Below, one piece after another: positions 1 through 10,458 of a DNA stretch of 64,000 bases. The stretch's first letter is position 1, and every line of letters begins with the position of its first letter. The translations under genes and the position numbers were made by a program. The DNA lies in the NCBI GenBank assembly GCA_015680685.1, contig MNCI01033485.1:27055-91054 (forward strand), read 5' to 3'. Under the pieces are notes generated by a model. It worked only from the letters and a program-made list of their open reading frames with translations. It did not search any database and was not told where the DNA came from. The DNA is from Gnetum montanum. Lineage: Eukaryota > Streptophyta > Gnetopsida > Gnetales > Gnetaceae.

Positions 1-1489
1 AGGATACAAATTCAGTCAAGAAAAACTAAATTGATGGAAAATGATAGATACACCATAGATTTGACTCCAATAATCCAAGATCAAAAATTAGTGAAGAGCA
101 AGAATAATCCATTAGTAGACCTAGTGAGAAAGAATTTAAATGAACAAAAACATAAGGTAGGAAATCTCACAATGTAAGGAATAACATCCACATAACTATG
201 ACAATGATATGAATAATGAAATAAAGATCCAATTAAAACCATCACAAAATCAAAGAAACTAAAATAATGCATTCACAAGAGGTCGAGATCAATCAAGTGG
301 AAAAAAAAAGATCAAGGTAAGAAAAAAAATATCCTAATATTCCAAACTACCTATCAAATGAATCCAAATCACACACACTCTCTAGATCCAAAATAAAACC
401 AAATAAGAATTAGATCAGCTCCCATCATTCTATTACCATTGATAAAGACCTATTAAACAATAAGCCCATTCTTCGATATCCAAAATTCTTAGAAAATCCA
501 TATCCAAAATTGATACAAATAGAAATACTTTTAACCATAACTTTTATACACACCAATCATTCAATACAACATTTCAAGATAATTAAAGCAATACCCATCA
601 ATCTAGAAACAACATAATAATATGGAATTTATTATTACTAAATCCATTCCATGAATGTGAACAAACTTGCAAATGTAAATGGAAAAGTAACCAAGATTAC
701 TCAACTCCAATCTACACAGAAATCCACAAGAGAATAGAGTAATACTAAAAATATCCAAGCAACAACACAATCGATCAGAAATCTACTAGTACCTCTACTA
801 GCTTTAATCTCTAACAACACCTTTGCATCATGATCCTGAATTTTCAAGGTATGTGAAATGAAAAATTCATACAAATTTTAATGGAAGATTAATAAAAACT
901 ATGGAATTGAAGATAATAGTTAATTACCAAAACAAGTATTAAGCTAAAAGAATATTACCATTATTCCTTCTCACCACACTTGTGACTTCTTCTATTCTCA
1001 CATAAACTCCACACGTACTAAAATAATCAATAAAGAAAATGCTAATAAAATACTATTCTAAAAATATCCCATTAATGTCATAAAAATAAAACTAGAACTA
1101 ATTAAATTAAATATAACTCAAATAGCTACCAACACTATATAACAAACAAGGTCATAAAATATACTCTAGGAATATGAAGCAAACCATAGATCATTAACCA
1201 TGTCATGCTCCCAACCAATCTTTTATGAAATCCTACCACATTCACTAATAGGATTGGTAAACATCTGCTAAATGATAATAAAAATATGCATATAAATATA
1301 TAAATTCCAAAAGATACATAATAGTATTAATACACATATGCATCTCAGAGGTCATCAACATGAAATATTAAGTTCTCCATCATCAAATATATCAAACTAA
1401 TAACATGCATAACACACACCTAAGCATAAATAACATAATTTCGATAAGGATCATACATACCAAGAATACCAAAAATGAGGGTTGTTACA
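1..1489 (-). mobile_element. Ty3/gypsy element 1: 3' LTR (partial, runs off the window)
   Basis: On the minus strand the LTR begins TGTAACAACCCTC at 1489, directly after a purine-rich tract, which is the standard start of a 3' LTR. The body is AT-rich, non-coding and has no ORF worth calling. The far edge was not found and may lie outside the window. The neighbouring chromodomain and integrase on the same strand show that it belongs to a chromovirus-type element. The boundary at 1489 is well supported; the extent to base 1 is inferred. Confidence 0.6.
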
Positions 1490-1506
1490 TCCTCCCCTCC
1501 TCTTAA
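1490..1506 (-). other. Polypurine tract of gypsy element 1
   Basis: The minus strand reads AAGAGGAGGGGAGGA immediately before the LTR start TGTAAC. This is the plus-strand DNA primer site expected at the 3' end of an LTR retrotransposon. Confidence 0.75.
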
Positions 1507-1650
1507 GAATCTTCCTCTCGAAAGATCTTAGGATGTAAAGAACATAAATCAAACTCAAGCTTCTAAGTAGCCTCTTAAGAACCATGATGGCCCCACAAGA
1601 TCTTCACCATGAGCACAACCTTGTTGCACAACTACCACTCTATTTGGCTA
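1507..1650 (-). pseudogene. Chromodomain end of gypsy element 1 polyprotein
   Basis: Minus-strand translation gives VLMVKILWGHHGS followed by EAT and KLEFDLCSLHPKIF. This matches the chromodomain tail of plant chromoviruses, typically VLWxxHxxEEATWExE...YPxLF. The chromodomain directs integrase to modified histones. Stops fall where Glu and Trp are expected, so it is broken. Its place a few bases upstream of the polypurine tract is the normal Tekay/Del-type layout. Confidence 0.65.
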
Positions 1651-2810
1651 CAATCCTAATGGAACACTTCACATATGAGACATTAGCTTAAACTTGTACC
1701 TCTATCCAATCAACAACATGACTATGATTAAGAACATACTTCCAAAGCATGAAGATATGAAACACATCATGCATGCTCGAAAGTTGTGAAGGTAAACCAA
1801 CACAATACTCCACATCTCCTATATGCTAAAGAACATTACACAACCCAATGTAATGAGGTGCAAGTTTTCCTTTCTAATTAAAATACATCAAGCCTTTCAA
1901 TGAAGAGACATGAACAAACACTTTTTCATCAATTGCAAGCTCAAGGAATCTCCTTCAATGATTCATGTTTCTCACTTGATAATCTTGAGATACTTTAAAT
2001 TGCTCACAAATCTCCCTAAATTTCTTGGTCTTCCTCATCAAAATGTCCAAAATGATGCACTACCTATCATCAATTACATCCCAACACAAGGGATTCCTAC
2101 ATTAACTTTTGTAAAGAAAAAAAGAAAAGAAAAAAGAAAAAAAACCGTGTATGGTGCTACCATTAGGCTTTTTTGGTAGCTGTTGTTGCAGCTAAACTCT
2201 ACCAATCACAATAGACTATCCCAACTCTCTAAGAACTATAAAGCAGGATACTGAGGCATGTCCTCCAATACTTGGTTGATTCTCTCAACTTGACCATCAA
2301 TTTGAGAATGATAAGATAAACTCATATTTAGCCTAGTGTCCAAGTTTTCAATGAATGTATGTCAAGGTTAACAAGTAAATTCGGCAAACAATTTGAGACA
2401 ATCTTAGCAGGAATGTCATGGAATTGTATGATCTCATAGATGAATAATTGTATAACATCCTCTACACTATATAAAGTATTTGTAGCTAGGAAATGAGATG
2501 ACTTGATTAACAAGTGAACAATAATAATGATAACATCCTTTCCACCCTTAGTATAAGGTGAACTAATAATAAAATTCATACCAATCACCTTTCACTTTCA
2601 CTTTTGAATAGCATGAGGGTACAAGTAGCCACTTGTTCATTAGTGCTCAAGATCAACCTACTGATAGGCTAGACATCTAGCCACAAATTCTCCAATCTAC
2701 TTCTTCATGCCTAACCACAAATATAACCTCTTTAGCATTTGGTATATCTTGTCATTTCCAATATGCATATGAAGCCTACTAAGATGAGCTTCCTCCAATA
2801 GATACTACCA
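1651..2810 (-). pseudogene. Integrase of gypsy element 1
   Basis: The HHCC zinc-binding region reads EAHLSRLHMHIG, then GEFVARCLAYQ at about 2650-2800; the second Cys of the CxxC pair is Tyr. The core follows at 2328-2588 with MNFIISSPYTKGGKD, HLLIKSSHFL and PAKIVSNCLP. These match the family pattern MDFIxGLPxTxxGxD, DRLTKSAHF and IVSDRDPxF. The second catalytic Asp (SDRD) has become Asn and the first (VDRLTK) His. The protein would have joined element DNA to the host genome. It is a clear, dead relic downstream of its RNase H. Confidence 0.75.
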
Positions 2811-3520
2811 TAAAGAATCAAGCACATACACCCAATCCTTTCAAAAAAGTAACTTGAGCATATCAACTACCATTAAAGAATAACTAGATCAGCTAAGTTC
2901 CTCATACTAAGGATCATGCTACTACTTTGCACAAATCTCGCTAACCACATCAGACTAGATCATGAAACTTTGAATCTTACTAGCCACATGGTTCAAGGCA
3001 TCCACAATAACATTGATTTTACCTATCTAAGACTAGATGGTAAAATTAAATTTTAGTAATAGCTCAACCCACATTCTCTAACATAGGTTTAATTATGACT
3101 AATTCATCAAATATTGCAATTCTTTGTGATCTAATCCAAATCATTAACTACTCCCCAAACAAGTAATTTCTTTAAACCTTAAAGATAAACATCATTACTC
3201 CCACTCAAAAATATGTGTGGGGTAGTATATCTCATAAGGATTTAACTATCATGAGGCATAAGATACCACTTTGTCCTCTTGCATGAAAACAAAACCACAA
3301 CCTTCTCCTAATGCATTAGTACAAATGTCAAATAATTTAGTTGGGGTAGGTGAAATCAAAATAAAAGTCAAGATTACTCTACCCTTGAGTTCATCATAGG
3401 CAACCTAATAACATGTTTCCCATAAGAAATCAATATCCTTCTATAACAACTTTCCAACCTAAGAAAATTGCAAACCTCTTCAAGATCCTTTAAAATTCCA
3501 AATAACTAATATCTTAGAAG
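2811..3520 (-). pseudogene. RNase H and RT connection of gypsy element 1 (5'-truncated)
   Basis: Minus-strand translation contains ALGEGCGFVFMQEDKVVSYA, then NPYEIYYPTHIFE and LDHKELQYLM. These correspond to the RT-linked RNase H of Ty3/gypsy (SGxGLGxVLMQxxxVIAYASR, YPTHDLEL). A weaker match to the RT thumb lies at about 3400-3500. The polymerase palm, protease and gag are missing. At about 3520 the homology switches to the integrase of a second element, so the copy was truncated by insertion or recombination. Confidence 0.65.
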
Positions 3521-3890
3521 GATCCACTATAAGAATAAACTTATGTTTGGCCCTTGAAGGAGTAATTGTGCTAATAAAATCTAAGACTCATTGATGAATG
3601 GCCTATCAACAATTACCAATTCGAAAGGAGCTCTAGCCTTTTTGATTGTTGGTCCATAAATTTGACATTTATAACATCTTTGAATCTTCAAGCTACTATC
3701 TTGGTACATTCTAGGCCCATAAAAGCCATATCGAATTATATGTTGCATAGTGAACTTAGGAAACTCGTAAAATAAATTAGCATGATCATGAAATTTTTCT
3801 AAAATATGATTGATTTGATCATTATGAACACATTCAAACAAAACCCCTTTGAATTCCTTTGTATATAAAATTCCATCTTTAATCACAAAT
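3521..3890 (-). pseudogene. Integrase N-terminal part of gypsy element 2
   Basis: The frame at 3581-3886 reads DGILYTKEFKGVL, then IRYGFYGPRMYQD, RCYKCQIYGP and IVDRPFIN. This is the zinc-binding head of a Ty3/gypsy integrase (xGYYWPTxxxD, KCDxCQ, RPFHQWGLDFIGP), with the CxxC pair kept. Weak homology continues to about 3521, where the element is cut off before the catalytic core. The sequence differs from the integrase at 1651-2810, so it is a separate element. Confidence 0.75.
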
Positions 3891-4350
3891 TTATTTGCCT
3901 TTTTGAAGAAAGCTCTTTTTTGATTTCAAGTAAAATTATCTATAACCTTCCTTGTATTAAGAAATTCTAAAATTTCATCATACCAATTTTTTTCATGAGT
4001 CCTTAACATGTATATTTTGTTTTCTCTAGCCATTAACTTGGCTAATCCCACTCATTCAATAGTTTTGCATATTTCCAGTGAAAACCTAAAACATTGAAGC
4101 TTCATAAGACACTTCCCTCTTTTCAACCCAATTTCATTTTAAGTGAAGAATTGCTTAACTTTAGGCTCTATTAACATAATATGAACCAATGAGCTTTCCA
4201 AGTAATACTTGAAATGTTGAAGTGCTTTAATAACCATGAATGCTTGTTTCTCTAAATCAAAATAATTTATTTCACAACAATAATTGAATCATTTGAGGAA
4301 AAAGCATATAACCAAAAAATATTCCTTCAATTTTTGGTTTTACCAAGTAT
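3891..4350 (-). pseudogene. RNase H region of gypsy element 2
   Basis: This span sits between integrase and RT on the minus strand, where the RT-linked RNase H belongs. Conceptual translation is badly interrupted, and I could follow only short pieces that resemble the family's Ala-Ser/Lys-Tyr-Leu blocks. The call rests mainly on position. Confidence 0.4.
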
Positions 4351-5040
4351 GGAGCTTCTTGTAAGCAATTTTTAATGTGTTAGATGCTCAATATTTGGTA
4401 AAACTTGAACTTGTGAGTCATCTATAACAATACCCTTTTGATAGATTACATGACCTAGTAAGCTCCCATAATTTACCCCAAAGATGCATTTCTTAGGAGT
4501 TAATGAAATACCATGTTCACGACATCTGTCAAAAATTTGTTGGAGGTGATCAATATGATCTTTCTTTCTCTTTAAATATATAGTGATATCACCATGATGA
4601 ATTTTCCTATTAAATATTTAAAAGCCAAATCCATTACTCTTTGGAAAGTAGCTATAGCATTTGATAATCCAAATGACATTCTTGTGTAAGAAAAAGCTCC
4701 TGATTTGGTAATAAATGCTATTTTATATCTATCACCCTTATCAACCATAATTTTATTATAGTCTAAAAAAATCTAGAAAAGAATATACTTGATACCCTAA
4801 TACTTTGATTAATAAATTTCTAAAATCTACACAAACCCTAATATCACCATTCTTCTTTCTTACTGGAAAAAGATTAGTAANNNNNNNNNNNNNNNNNNNN
4901 NNNNNNNNNNNNNNNNNNNNNNNNNNNNNNNNNNNNNNNNNNNNNNNNNNNNNNNNNNNNNNNNNNNNNNNNNNNNNNNNNNNNNNNNNNNNNNNNNNTC
5001 CACTTGCTCTTATCTTGAGATTTCTCTTTTTCCAAGTTAT
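4351..5040 (-). pseudogene. Reverse transcriptase of gypsy element 2 (catalytic motif destroyed, contains an assembly gap)
   Basis: Minus-strand pieces in order are NLFPVRKKNGDIRVCVDFRN, AFITKSGAFSYTRMSFGLSN, the catalytic block HHGDITIYLKRKKDHIDHLQ, and EHGISLTPKKCIFGVNYGSL. All align with Ty3/gypsy RT. The usual YxDD at 4588-4602 reads H-H-G-D, so one catalytic aspartate is gone. A run of N at 4881-4998 interrupts the region just upstream of the VCVDFR block. The enzyme would have copied genomic RNA into DNA. Confidence 0.8.
4881..4998. other. Assembly gap (118 N)
   Basis: Bases 4881-4998 are all N. The gap falls inside the RT of gypsy element 2, so that domain cannot be judged as fully present or deleted. 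Confidence 1.
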
Positions 5041-5339
5041 AAACTTATTAGAGTGTGCAAATTTTTATTCAAAAGTTCTTTTTTTGACAACTTTATTTTT
5101 TCCATTGAAATAACATTTTCAATCATCAAAGGTTCACTATATGTGTATATTTGATTTGGTTTCCTTTTCTAAGGTAGCCACATATGTGAATAATTTGTTG
5201 ATATGTAACCTAAGAAATTTTTACTCCAACTTCTACTCAATGAAGATTGTATGAATTTAGTATATCTGCTACTTGGATAGTTATTCTACTTTTATATGAG
5301 GTTCAAAAGTGATTTCTAATAGAACATTTGATAGCTAAT

Positions 5340-5600
5340 CCATAATCTTCATTCAACTTTTGTCCACTTGAACAATATTTTTATTGAATTGTTCAGGAAT
5401 CAAACCAAGTTTTTTGCACATAGATAATGGCATGATAGTAGATCTAGTTCTAGAATCAACCAAACAATTGAGAAGATATTTATCCTTTGACTTCATTGTC
5501 AAAAGAAAAGGAGGAGTTTCTTTATCAGGAGTACAATTATAGATATTTTTTGTTATCTTATCAATGTTAAACACATAACTTAACTTTTACTCTCCAACTC
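5340..5600 (-). pseudogene. Retropepsin-like protease of gypsy element 2
   Basis: The frame at 5353-5574 reads PPFLLTMKSKDKYLLNCLVD, then STIMPLSMCKKLGL. This is the active-site strand and helix of retroviral-type aspartic proteases (LVDSGASxxIMPLSxCKxLGL). The active site reads Asp-Ser-Arg-Thr instead of Asp-Ser/Thr-Gly-Ala, so the essential Gly is lost. The protease would have cut the gag-pol polyprotein. It lies between gag and RT as expected. Confidence 0.75.
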
Positions 5601-5823
5601 TTCTTTTTGCCTTAATAATATCTAAAGATTTTCTCTGTTGATTTCCTATCTGTAATAATTAATATACGCTAGTTCTAACCTTGACATGTTTAAGATCCTC
5701 AATTACATTATATTCTCCATCTTCATAAAATCTTGATTTCTTCATACATTTATTAAAAGTATGATTTTGAATTACTTTCTCTACTTGATTTTCTTTACTT
5801 TTATTTTTCCCTCTTCCACTTGG

Positions 5824-6180
5824 TTAAAAAACCTTCCTCTTAGTAGATGGATCAGAATTGACATTTGGAGGCCTAGAAGTGGTTAATTTTTCCTTTGATT
5901 GTGGATTATATCTATTTTGTTCATTATTATTACACTCTTCATCTGATGATATATCTTCTTCAAAACTTGATAGAGAAGATGTATCACTAGATCCATTCTG
6001 AGAAGATTTTCTTTTGTAATGAACATTAGATAGCTCATTATCAAATTCAATATCAAGGAAATTGGACATAAACATATCACTTTCATCCTCATCATCTGCT
6101 AACTTTATATCTTGATGATTATGTTTTCTATTTTTCTTTTTCTCCTTTATTTTAATTTTTGCCAAAAGCTTTTTCTAGTT
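5824..6180 (-). pseudogene. Gag C-terminal linker of gypsy element 2 (charged, Ser/Asp-rich)
   Basis: A 113-codon open frame rich in Lys at its start and in Ser, Asp and Glu later (SSDTSSLSSFEEDISSDEE). No zinc knuckle is visible. Its place between gag and protease on the same strand suggests the low-complexity linker of the polyprotein. It has no recognised domain, and the ORF at 5883-6095 in another frame is its shadow. Confidence 0.45.
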
Positions 6181-6399
6181 TCACTACTTTGTTGGATAAG
6201 TCTCTCATTAATTGTCCTTTTTCAAATTCTCTACTTTCTAACTCTTGCTTTGTCTTAATATGATATGGCCTTGGTAATGCTTTAAGTTGGGAAAAATCTT
6301 AAACATGAATCATAAGTTTCTCTTCTCTTTTTTGAGTTGTAATAATTTCTTCACTATTTAAGTTTAGCTATTTTTCTAACTGTATAGCTTCACTATAGT

Positions 6400-6934
6400 C
6401 ATTTAGTGTTAGCAAGTTTGGAGCTCTCAACCAGATTAAAATATTGGGATTCACAACTTTAAGATAAGTGTCTCTAAGCATTTCATCTGATGGTCTATAC
6501 TATCTTTGAAAGAGCCCAAAAATTCATTGAAATTTAATGTTGAAATCTCTAATTAACTCTTTAACTCCTTGCTTACCTTGTACTAGCCCATAGTACAATT
6601 GTTGTTGATTTAATTGACTAACAAACTGAGCCAAGAAAAGGCTTTTCATATCATTCCAACTTGTAATATTGTGGCTTGGCAAGTTGTAATACCAACTCTG
6701 ATACGTATCCTTTAAATTTACTACAAACAACCTACAAGCTTGGTCTTGGTGTTGAATATTTGCATGAGCTAAAGCTAGTTCAAATAGGTAAAGATATACT
6801 TCAACTAAGTAAGCTTTTCTAGGAATAAAAGGTTTAGAAAAATATTTGTTAACTACCTTGGAAATATTGTTGTAGTTTGGAAACCCTAATGATGTAACTC
6901 CTTGCCAAGGATTAACTGGTTGTGGGTTTGCCAA
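6400..6934 (-). pseudogene. Gag of gypsy element 2
   Basis: The 136-codon open frame 6524-6934 contains DQACRLFVVNLKDTYQSWYY followed by NITSWNDMKSLFLAQFV. This is the retrotransposon gag capsid signature (W...LP..SITSWxELxxxFLxxF). It forms the particle that packages element RNA. The frame breaks at 6524, with homologous but interrupted sequence continuing to about 6400. It is the longest open gag stretch among the older elements. The start Met at 6934 is plausible. Confidence 0.7.
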
Positions 6935-8850
6935 TAATGTCTAAACTGTTATATTTTTTTTTTATGTTCTCCTAGAGATTGATAAATCGGACAGAAGAGG
7001 TGAGCTTTATCCTTCTATTTTTTACTCTACTACTTGTTCCAAACTTAAAAACTTTTTTCTATTCTTCCTCTCATGAATAATTAGTCTTATAATCAAAAAA
7101 TTCTTTAGGACTTTTGAAATCTTCTAAACTACTACTCTATTTGGTCATTAATTCAAAATAATAGCTAATTTTCTTTCAAGCCCTCCTTTTAGCTCTAAAA
7201 AGAACTATTGGCTTGCTGGGAATATAAAGCTCTTTGAATGTAATAATCTATTAACTTATGAACTTAGGTGACAAATTTTCTTACCCTCCTTTTAATGCCA
7301 AAAAGAACTATTGGTGACCATTTGGGACCACCAATGTTTTCCTTCAATCTCGTGACTAGAATCATGAGAAACAAACGTGTTCATTCAAACCTGAGTTTAG
7401 GTGTTTGCTGGTCTCTGGAAACACCAAGGCCTAGATACCTCCAAATAAACTCAGTGGCAATAGAGCGAACTAAGCATAAATGTGTGTTTGCTATTATGAT
7501 TGTTAAAATTGTTGGGTTTGTCAATTAACTGTAACTTGCTATTATAATAGAAATTTAGCTAAGTTTGTTGAATACTATGCATCATTAAAGACTCCTATTT
7601 TGTCAAGTCGCTTAGTCTATATAGTCCCTATAGTACGTTGCTTGAAAAAAAAATTTCATCAAAATGCTTAAGTACAATTCTATAGAAATCTACTCCTAGT
7701 TTTCATTAGAGAGAAAGATCCACAAGAAAAAATAGAAATAGAGCGAGATTCATTGGATTTTAAAAGAGAAGAAGAAAGAAAAGTAGATTTGTGTGAAATC
7801 TCAAACATTTAAGCAAGATAAATTGAACATAAGGAAACACTTTGAAATAAAGCTATTCCAATTCAATCTAAGATGTTACAAATTTTCCAAACCCTTGAGC
7901 TTAACAAGCAATTTCATAAAAGACACTTGTATTAGACTACCAAAATGCTTTGTAAATGACAAAATACAAGCTATTGTTTGGCTAGTTAAATAGTTGTCAA
8001 GAATTGCAAATAATAGAGCTATCAGAAAAGATTTAACAACTTCAAGATTAAAACATCAAGGAAAAGACTTTAAAAATTGAAGCTATTTCAAGTCAACTCA
8101 AAATATCAAAGATTTTCTAGATCCTCTAAACTTGAACAAGTAATTTGATAAAGACATTACTATTAAATTGCTCAAGATGCTTTTTAAAAGACAACATAAG
8201 CTCTTACATGGCAACCAAATAGAAGTCTAGAATTACATGAAAATAGAGCTATAAGAGCACTTAGAAAATCCCAAAATTAAATGCCAAGCACAGTACTATC
8301 TAAACCATTAGCTAAGCAACTAGGACAAAATGAAAAGAAAAGAACTCACAAGATTTAAACAAAGAATCTGAATTGATGATGCAATTAGCAAGCCATTTTT
8401 ACAAGTAATCTTCAATATGTCTTCTTGATTTTCTTTCCCTTGTTTGAATTGATTCATTATGCTACCCTTGAAGCTCTTTTTATATTGGCTTCTAAGTAGT
8501 TACAAACATCATGAAAAATTAAGGTGAGTTACAAACATTATGGGGGTTTAGTTATAATTACCATAGAAAGTTATAACTTCTATAAGAACTTACTATCACT
8601 ATAGAAATACAAGCTATTGTTGTAAGTGTCTTATTCCTATAGGACATTGGATAACTATCCCATGAATTCCTTTTCTTAAATAACTCTTTCTTTAAAAAAT
8701 ATACAATGAGCTTGTTCATTATGTGCCTACTACATTTGAACATTTTCTAATGAGCCTTTCTAGTATACATTGCACCATTGTGTTTGTATGTATAAAGGCA
8801 TGTTTAAAATAAGGTGCTTTGTTAACTTTTAAAAAAATTGAGGCCATGTG
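6935..8850 (-). mobile_element. Leader and presumed 5' LTR of gypsy element 2
   Basis: No coding homology on either strand. The span follows the gag start of a minus-strand element, where leader and 5' LTR belong. A minus-strand TATA-like run (AATATAAAAAGAG) sits at about 8475-8487. An internal duplication at 7815-8265 and a 40-base near-repeat (about 7180-7225 versus 7285-7330) are of the kind seen in LTRs and leaders. LTR ends and primer binding site were not fixed, so the limits are approximate. Confidence 0.35.
7815..8265. repeat. Diverged tandem duplication, period about 235 bp
   Basis: Two successive blocks share the order of anchors: AAGCTATT, then CCTTGAGC/CCTCTAAAC, AACAAG.AATTT.ATAAA, ATGCTTT and ATAGAGCTAT. 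The first starts near 7845 and the second near 8075. Identity is roughly 65-70% by eye. It looks like a repeated LTR or leader segment. Confidence 0.45.
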
Positions 8851-8987
8851 CCTCCGTAGGCCCGCCTGGGTCACAAGGCCCGTGGAAGTAGTTGTGTCCC
8901 CTTTTGTGCAGTGCGGACCCATGGATTGCTGCTGAGTTCCTTGCATGCCGCCTTAGTCTCTCCGTCTATGGATTGCTGCTGAGAATT

Positions 8988-9211
8988 TAGTTATGGATAT
9001 CCCTGCCTTTGTCAAGTGCACACAGGTGGACACATGCAGGAAGAACGCTTACCATGGTAATGGTATCAGGTTTGATACCCTCTGCCTGCATCTCTTCAAA
9101 CAGCCTCACTAATTCCTTTTATTGCTCAATGTGAACGTACCCAACAATCATGGCATTCCATGCAACGCAATCTCTTTTAGGCATTCTGTCAAACATTGCC
9201 CTGGGCTGCTC
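8988..9211 (-). pseudogene. Pentatricopeptide repeat (PPR) protein fragment
   Basis: Minus-strand translation reads PRAMFDRMPKRDCVAWNAMI, then GYVHIEQ, a TAA stop at 9119-9121, then KELVRLFEEMQAEGIKPDTI, TMVSVLPACVHL and KGRDIHN before another stop. This is unmistakable plant PLS-class PPR (FDxMPxRDxVSWNAMIxGYxQ...EALxLFxEMQxxGIKPDxxTxxSVLPACAxLxALxxGKxIH). PPR proteins bind and edit or process organellar RNA. Only about two repeats remain, with one internal stop, so it is a fragment or pseudogene. It lies 450 bases from a second low-copy gene fragment on the same strand. Confidence 0.85.
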
Positions 9212-9663
9212 TGAAGCTGGACAAGATATTTCTCTTCTTCTACTGAAACAGTGGCATTTGGCTCATCTGTCTTTATTAAATAACAGAATTTTCTCGTCTA
9301 CTAATTTTATTTACTAAAGCAAGCCCTTTTTACCTAACCAATTCGGTTAAAAACAGTTAGTTTCCTTGAAATTTGGAAATATGTCGACCTCATATTTTTT
9401 TTGAAGGTAAGGTTAAACCTGTCAAGCCTTAACCTGGTAGAGAGGTATTCAGCCAGCCGTTGCCACCAGCGTAATCATCGTCATCGCCAGCAGCCAAAAA
9501 CTGCTGCTGCTCATCCTGCAACTTCGCGTCAGGCCAAACCCATGACTATTTTAAAATTTGCTTTATCATCTTGCCGAGCTGCAACCTAGAAGCTGTTTCA
9601 TAATTGCTGAACTTCGACCCTGACCAAGAACATTTACAAACTTGCTGCCTAGCAAAATCAGTT
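9212..9663. other. Host-like spacer between PPR and FLV fragments
   Basis: Noticeably more GC-rich and codon-like than its surroundings, but no domain is recognised. A minus-strand stretch near 9440-9560 reads LQDEQQQFLAAGDDDDYAGG without a stop, and a plus-strand frame overlaps it. I cannot decide whether either is exon. Confidence 0.3.
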
Positions 9664-9996
9664 TCAACTGTTTCTTTCTTTCGCTACTGCCACTGTTCCT
9701 GGTGACAAAAACGCAGTTTGGCTAACCCATGATGTGAGCGTGGCACCCTCATCATTTCCTATCCTTTGCTGATACAACACACAGAGACCACTCCACCAAC
9801 TCCCTGCTCCACGTTTGAGGCAACGAACTGAGAAGTATCCCTTCTTTCTTTGAGTTTTGATTCCTTTACAATTTGAGGTTTCAACTTCAACTCCCGCTTT
9901 TGAGATACCACAACTAATTGCCTGTGCAAGCACTGCTGTATTTCCATAAGTAGATGCATAAGTTACAGCTATCATCACATCCTTTGTCTCTTGTAG
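9664..9996 (-). pseudogene. Flavodoxin-domain fragment resembling chloroplast flavodiiron protein (FLV)
   Basis: Minus-strand translation from 9996 gives KDVMIAVTYASTYGNTAVLA, then QAISCGISKAGVEVETSNC. This is the FMN phosphate-binding loop of flavodoxin-like domains in the form seen in cyanobacterial and plant flavodiiron proteins (VxVxYASAYGNTxALAQAIxxGIxKAGVxVE). In that family the protein reduces oxygen using electrons from photosystem I. Homology stops at about 9868, where a GTAAAG may be a splice donor; the frame runs on to 9664 without recognisable match. No beta-lactamase-like or flavin reductase domain is nearby. It could be one exon of a gene or a captured fragment. Other flavodoxin-fold proteins are an alternative. 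Confidence 0.6.
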
Positions 9997-10305
9997 TTTT
10001 CAACTAGTCATGCCTTATACTCACAGATAAACTCAGTCACTATGTATGGCACAATGGGACCACATACGAGACATTGCTACAGTGACAAAGTTATCCTCTG
10101 TATTGCTGTGACCAAATATAGCTGTTAATATACTCACCGGTAAGTAAGTTAATGCCAATAACGAAAATTAACTCTCCCAGAATTACCTTTTTAAGCTATT
10201 AAATATTGGAATTGAACTCGAAAACGAATTTTCTTAGCAATGAGAGTCACTACTCCATGAAATGGCAGGAAATATGCCAACACAAACATACATGGTAACT
10301 AATTT
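9997..10305. other. No feature seen
   Basis: Non-coding on both strands. It forms the join between the host-like island and the truncated end of Copia element 2. Confidence 0.4.
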
Positions 10306-10458
10306 TTCTTTGTTATAAGATCAATGATTCTATGGAACCAAGATCTAGGTGCTTGTTTTAACCCATATAATGCCTTCTTTATTTTGCAAACTTTATCTTC
10401 CATTGCTTGAAGTACTTTCAGATAGTGAAAGAATTTTTTGGTTATCTTGACTTTACAA
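10306..10458 (-). pseudogene. Copia element 2: RT fragment separated from the rest by a nested insertion
   Basis: Minus-strand translation reads MEDKVCKIKKALYGLKQAPR followed by SWFHRIID, the strongly conserved VCRLxKALYGLKQAPRxW block of Ty1/copia RT. The sequence stops at 10458 where the LTR of Copia element 1 begins. The preceding RT residues (NVNLSFLNGYIK, EVYVH) lie at 22172-22300 on the other side of the nested insert. The downstream half of RT, including YVDD, is missing because the element is truncated near 10306. Confidence 0.8.

Noticed and set aside
9401-9589. 62-residue plus-strand ORF in the host-like island
   Set aside because: No family match; it overlaps an equally open minus-strand stretch and lies between minus-strand gene fragments.
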